This document shows, piece by piece, positions 35,470-35,648 of a DNA stretch of 35,648 nt. The translations under genes and the position numbers were made by a program. A model generated the notes under the pieces. The model searched no databases. It saw nothing but the letters and a program-made list of their open reading frames with translations, and had not been told where the DNA came from. Every line of letters starts with the position of its first letter. Positions within the stretch are counted from its first letter, which is position 1. Source of the DNA: Lachnospiraceae bacterium UBA4316 (lineage in GTDB: Bacteria; Bacillota; Clostridia; Lachnospirales; Lachnospiraceae); the NCBI GenBank assembly GCA_002394535.1, contig DGUG01000207.1, forward strand, positions 1 through 35,648. The letters run 5' to 3'.

Positions 35470-35648
35470 TCATAATCTCCAATATAAATAACCTGCTTTT
35501 ACAACTTCATTTGTATCAAGCATTCCCTTTACATCTATAATAACCCTTTCTTCATTTGGACAATCAATAAAATGTTTATCCCATTCGGCTAACGTCCTGT
35601 TTCTGTATTCATCATGTGCAACCGCCAGCACTATACAGTCCGCATCAT
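35470..35648 (-). CDS. wbpA: UDP-GlcNAc 6-dehydrogenase-like protein, C-terminal end only
   Basis: About 59 codons at the right edge, 5' end outside the window. The residues DADCIVLAVAHDEYR, then VIIDVKGMLD and YLYWRL before the TGA at 35470, match the C-terminus of UDP-sugar dehydrogenases of the WbpA/WbpO/TviB group. It would oxidise UDP-GlcNAc to UDP-GlcNAcA, the first step before wbpB, wbpD and wbpE. The short fragment fixes the family well, the sugar only through context. Confidence 0.82.
   Translation of the reverse strand, partial: DADCIVLAVAHDEYRNRTLAEWDKHFIDCPNEERVIIDVKGMLDTNEVVKAGYLYWRL

Overview
The window looks like a chromosomal segment of a low-to-moderate GC Firmicute, most likely a member of the Lachnospiraceae (Butyrivibrio/Roseburia-like). 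This is inferred from gene content: AGGAG-type ribosome binding sites, a split purine pathway with a separate AICAR formyltransferase and a PurO-type IMP cyclohydrolase, a flavin reductase-rubredoxin fusion, a DUF6106-like small membrane protein, and a CotH/VTC/DUF4956 cluster. No transposase, integrase, phage gene or CRISPR array was found.

Layout. (1) 1-100: 5' end of a tRNA gene on the minus strand with a perfect TTGACA-17-TATAAT promoter. (2) 161-14085, all minus and nearly gap-free, so perhaps one long transcript: DUF6106-like protein, guaB, an ABC-2-type membrane protein, a PocR/GAF/PAS/GGDEF/EAL protein, PurO-like IMP cyclohydrolase, AICAR formyltransferase, acyltransferase-3, CotH-like kinase, a broken VTC polyphosphate polymerase, DUF4956 and a PTPS-related GT-C-like membrane protein. 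(3) 14216-17986, plus: a three-gene glycolipid-type operon (GT-C-like membrane protein, GtrB/DPM-like GT2, ChbG/YdjC deacetylase) with almost no Shine-Dalgarno sequences, starting from a promoter that overlaps the divergent one. (4) 17996-26264, minus: a membrane-anchored unknown, rfbH, an NDP-sugar reductase, rfbF, then fcl, manC and gmd (complete GDP-mannose to GDP-L-fucose branch), and the flavin reductase-rubredoxin protein. (5) 26316-31295, minus: GT8, a YidC insertase fused to a CDP-glycerol glycerophosphotransferase-like domain, a 62-residue one-TM protein and an EptA/MCR-like phospho-alcohol transferase. (6) 31334-32603: an AT-rich patch of gene remnants, including a truncated HD-domain protein. 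(7) 32679-35648, minus: wbpE, wbpD, wbpB and the 3' end of wbpA, for a 2,3-diacetamido uronic acid precursor.

Together regions 4, 5 and 7 supply activated sugars (GDP-fucose, a CDP-3,6-dideoxy-type sugar, UDP-2,3-diNAc-uronic acid) and envelope transferases for a surface polymer. No flippase, polymerase, export ABC transporter or initiating phosphoglycosyltransferase lies in the window, so the locus continues beyond it.

Most notable: a family of short palindromes with C(GNA)G triloops, variable but perfectly paired arms, found as an in-frame insertion in manC and again between rfbF and the next gene; the YidC-glycerophosphotransferase fusion with its small partner; a VTC gene split at an A7 run; the missing CDP-glucose 4,6-dehydratase; and the divergent promoter pair that would give a leaderless plus-strand mRNA.
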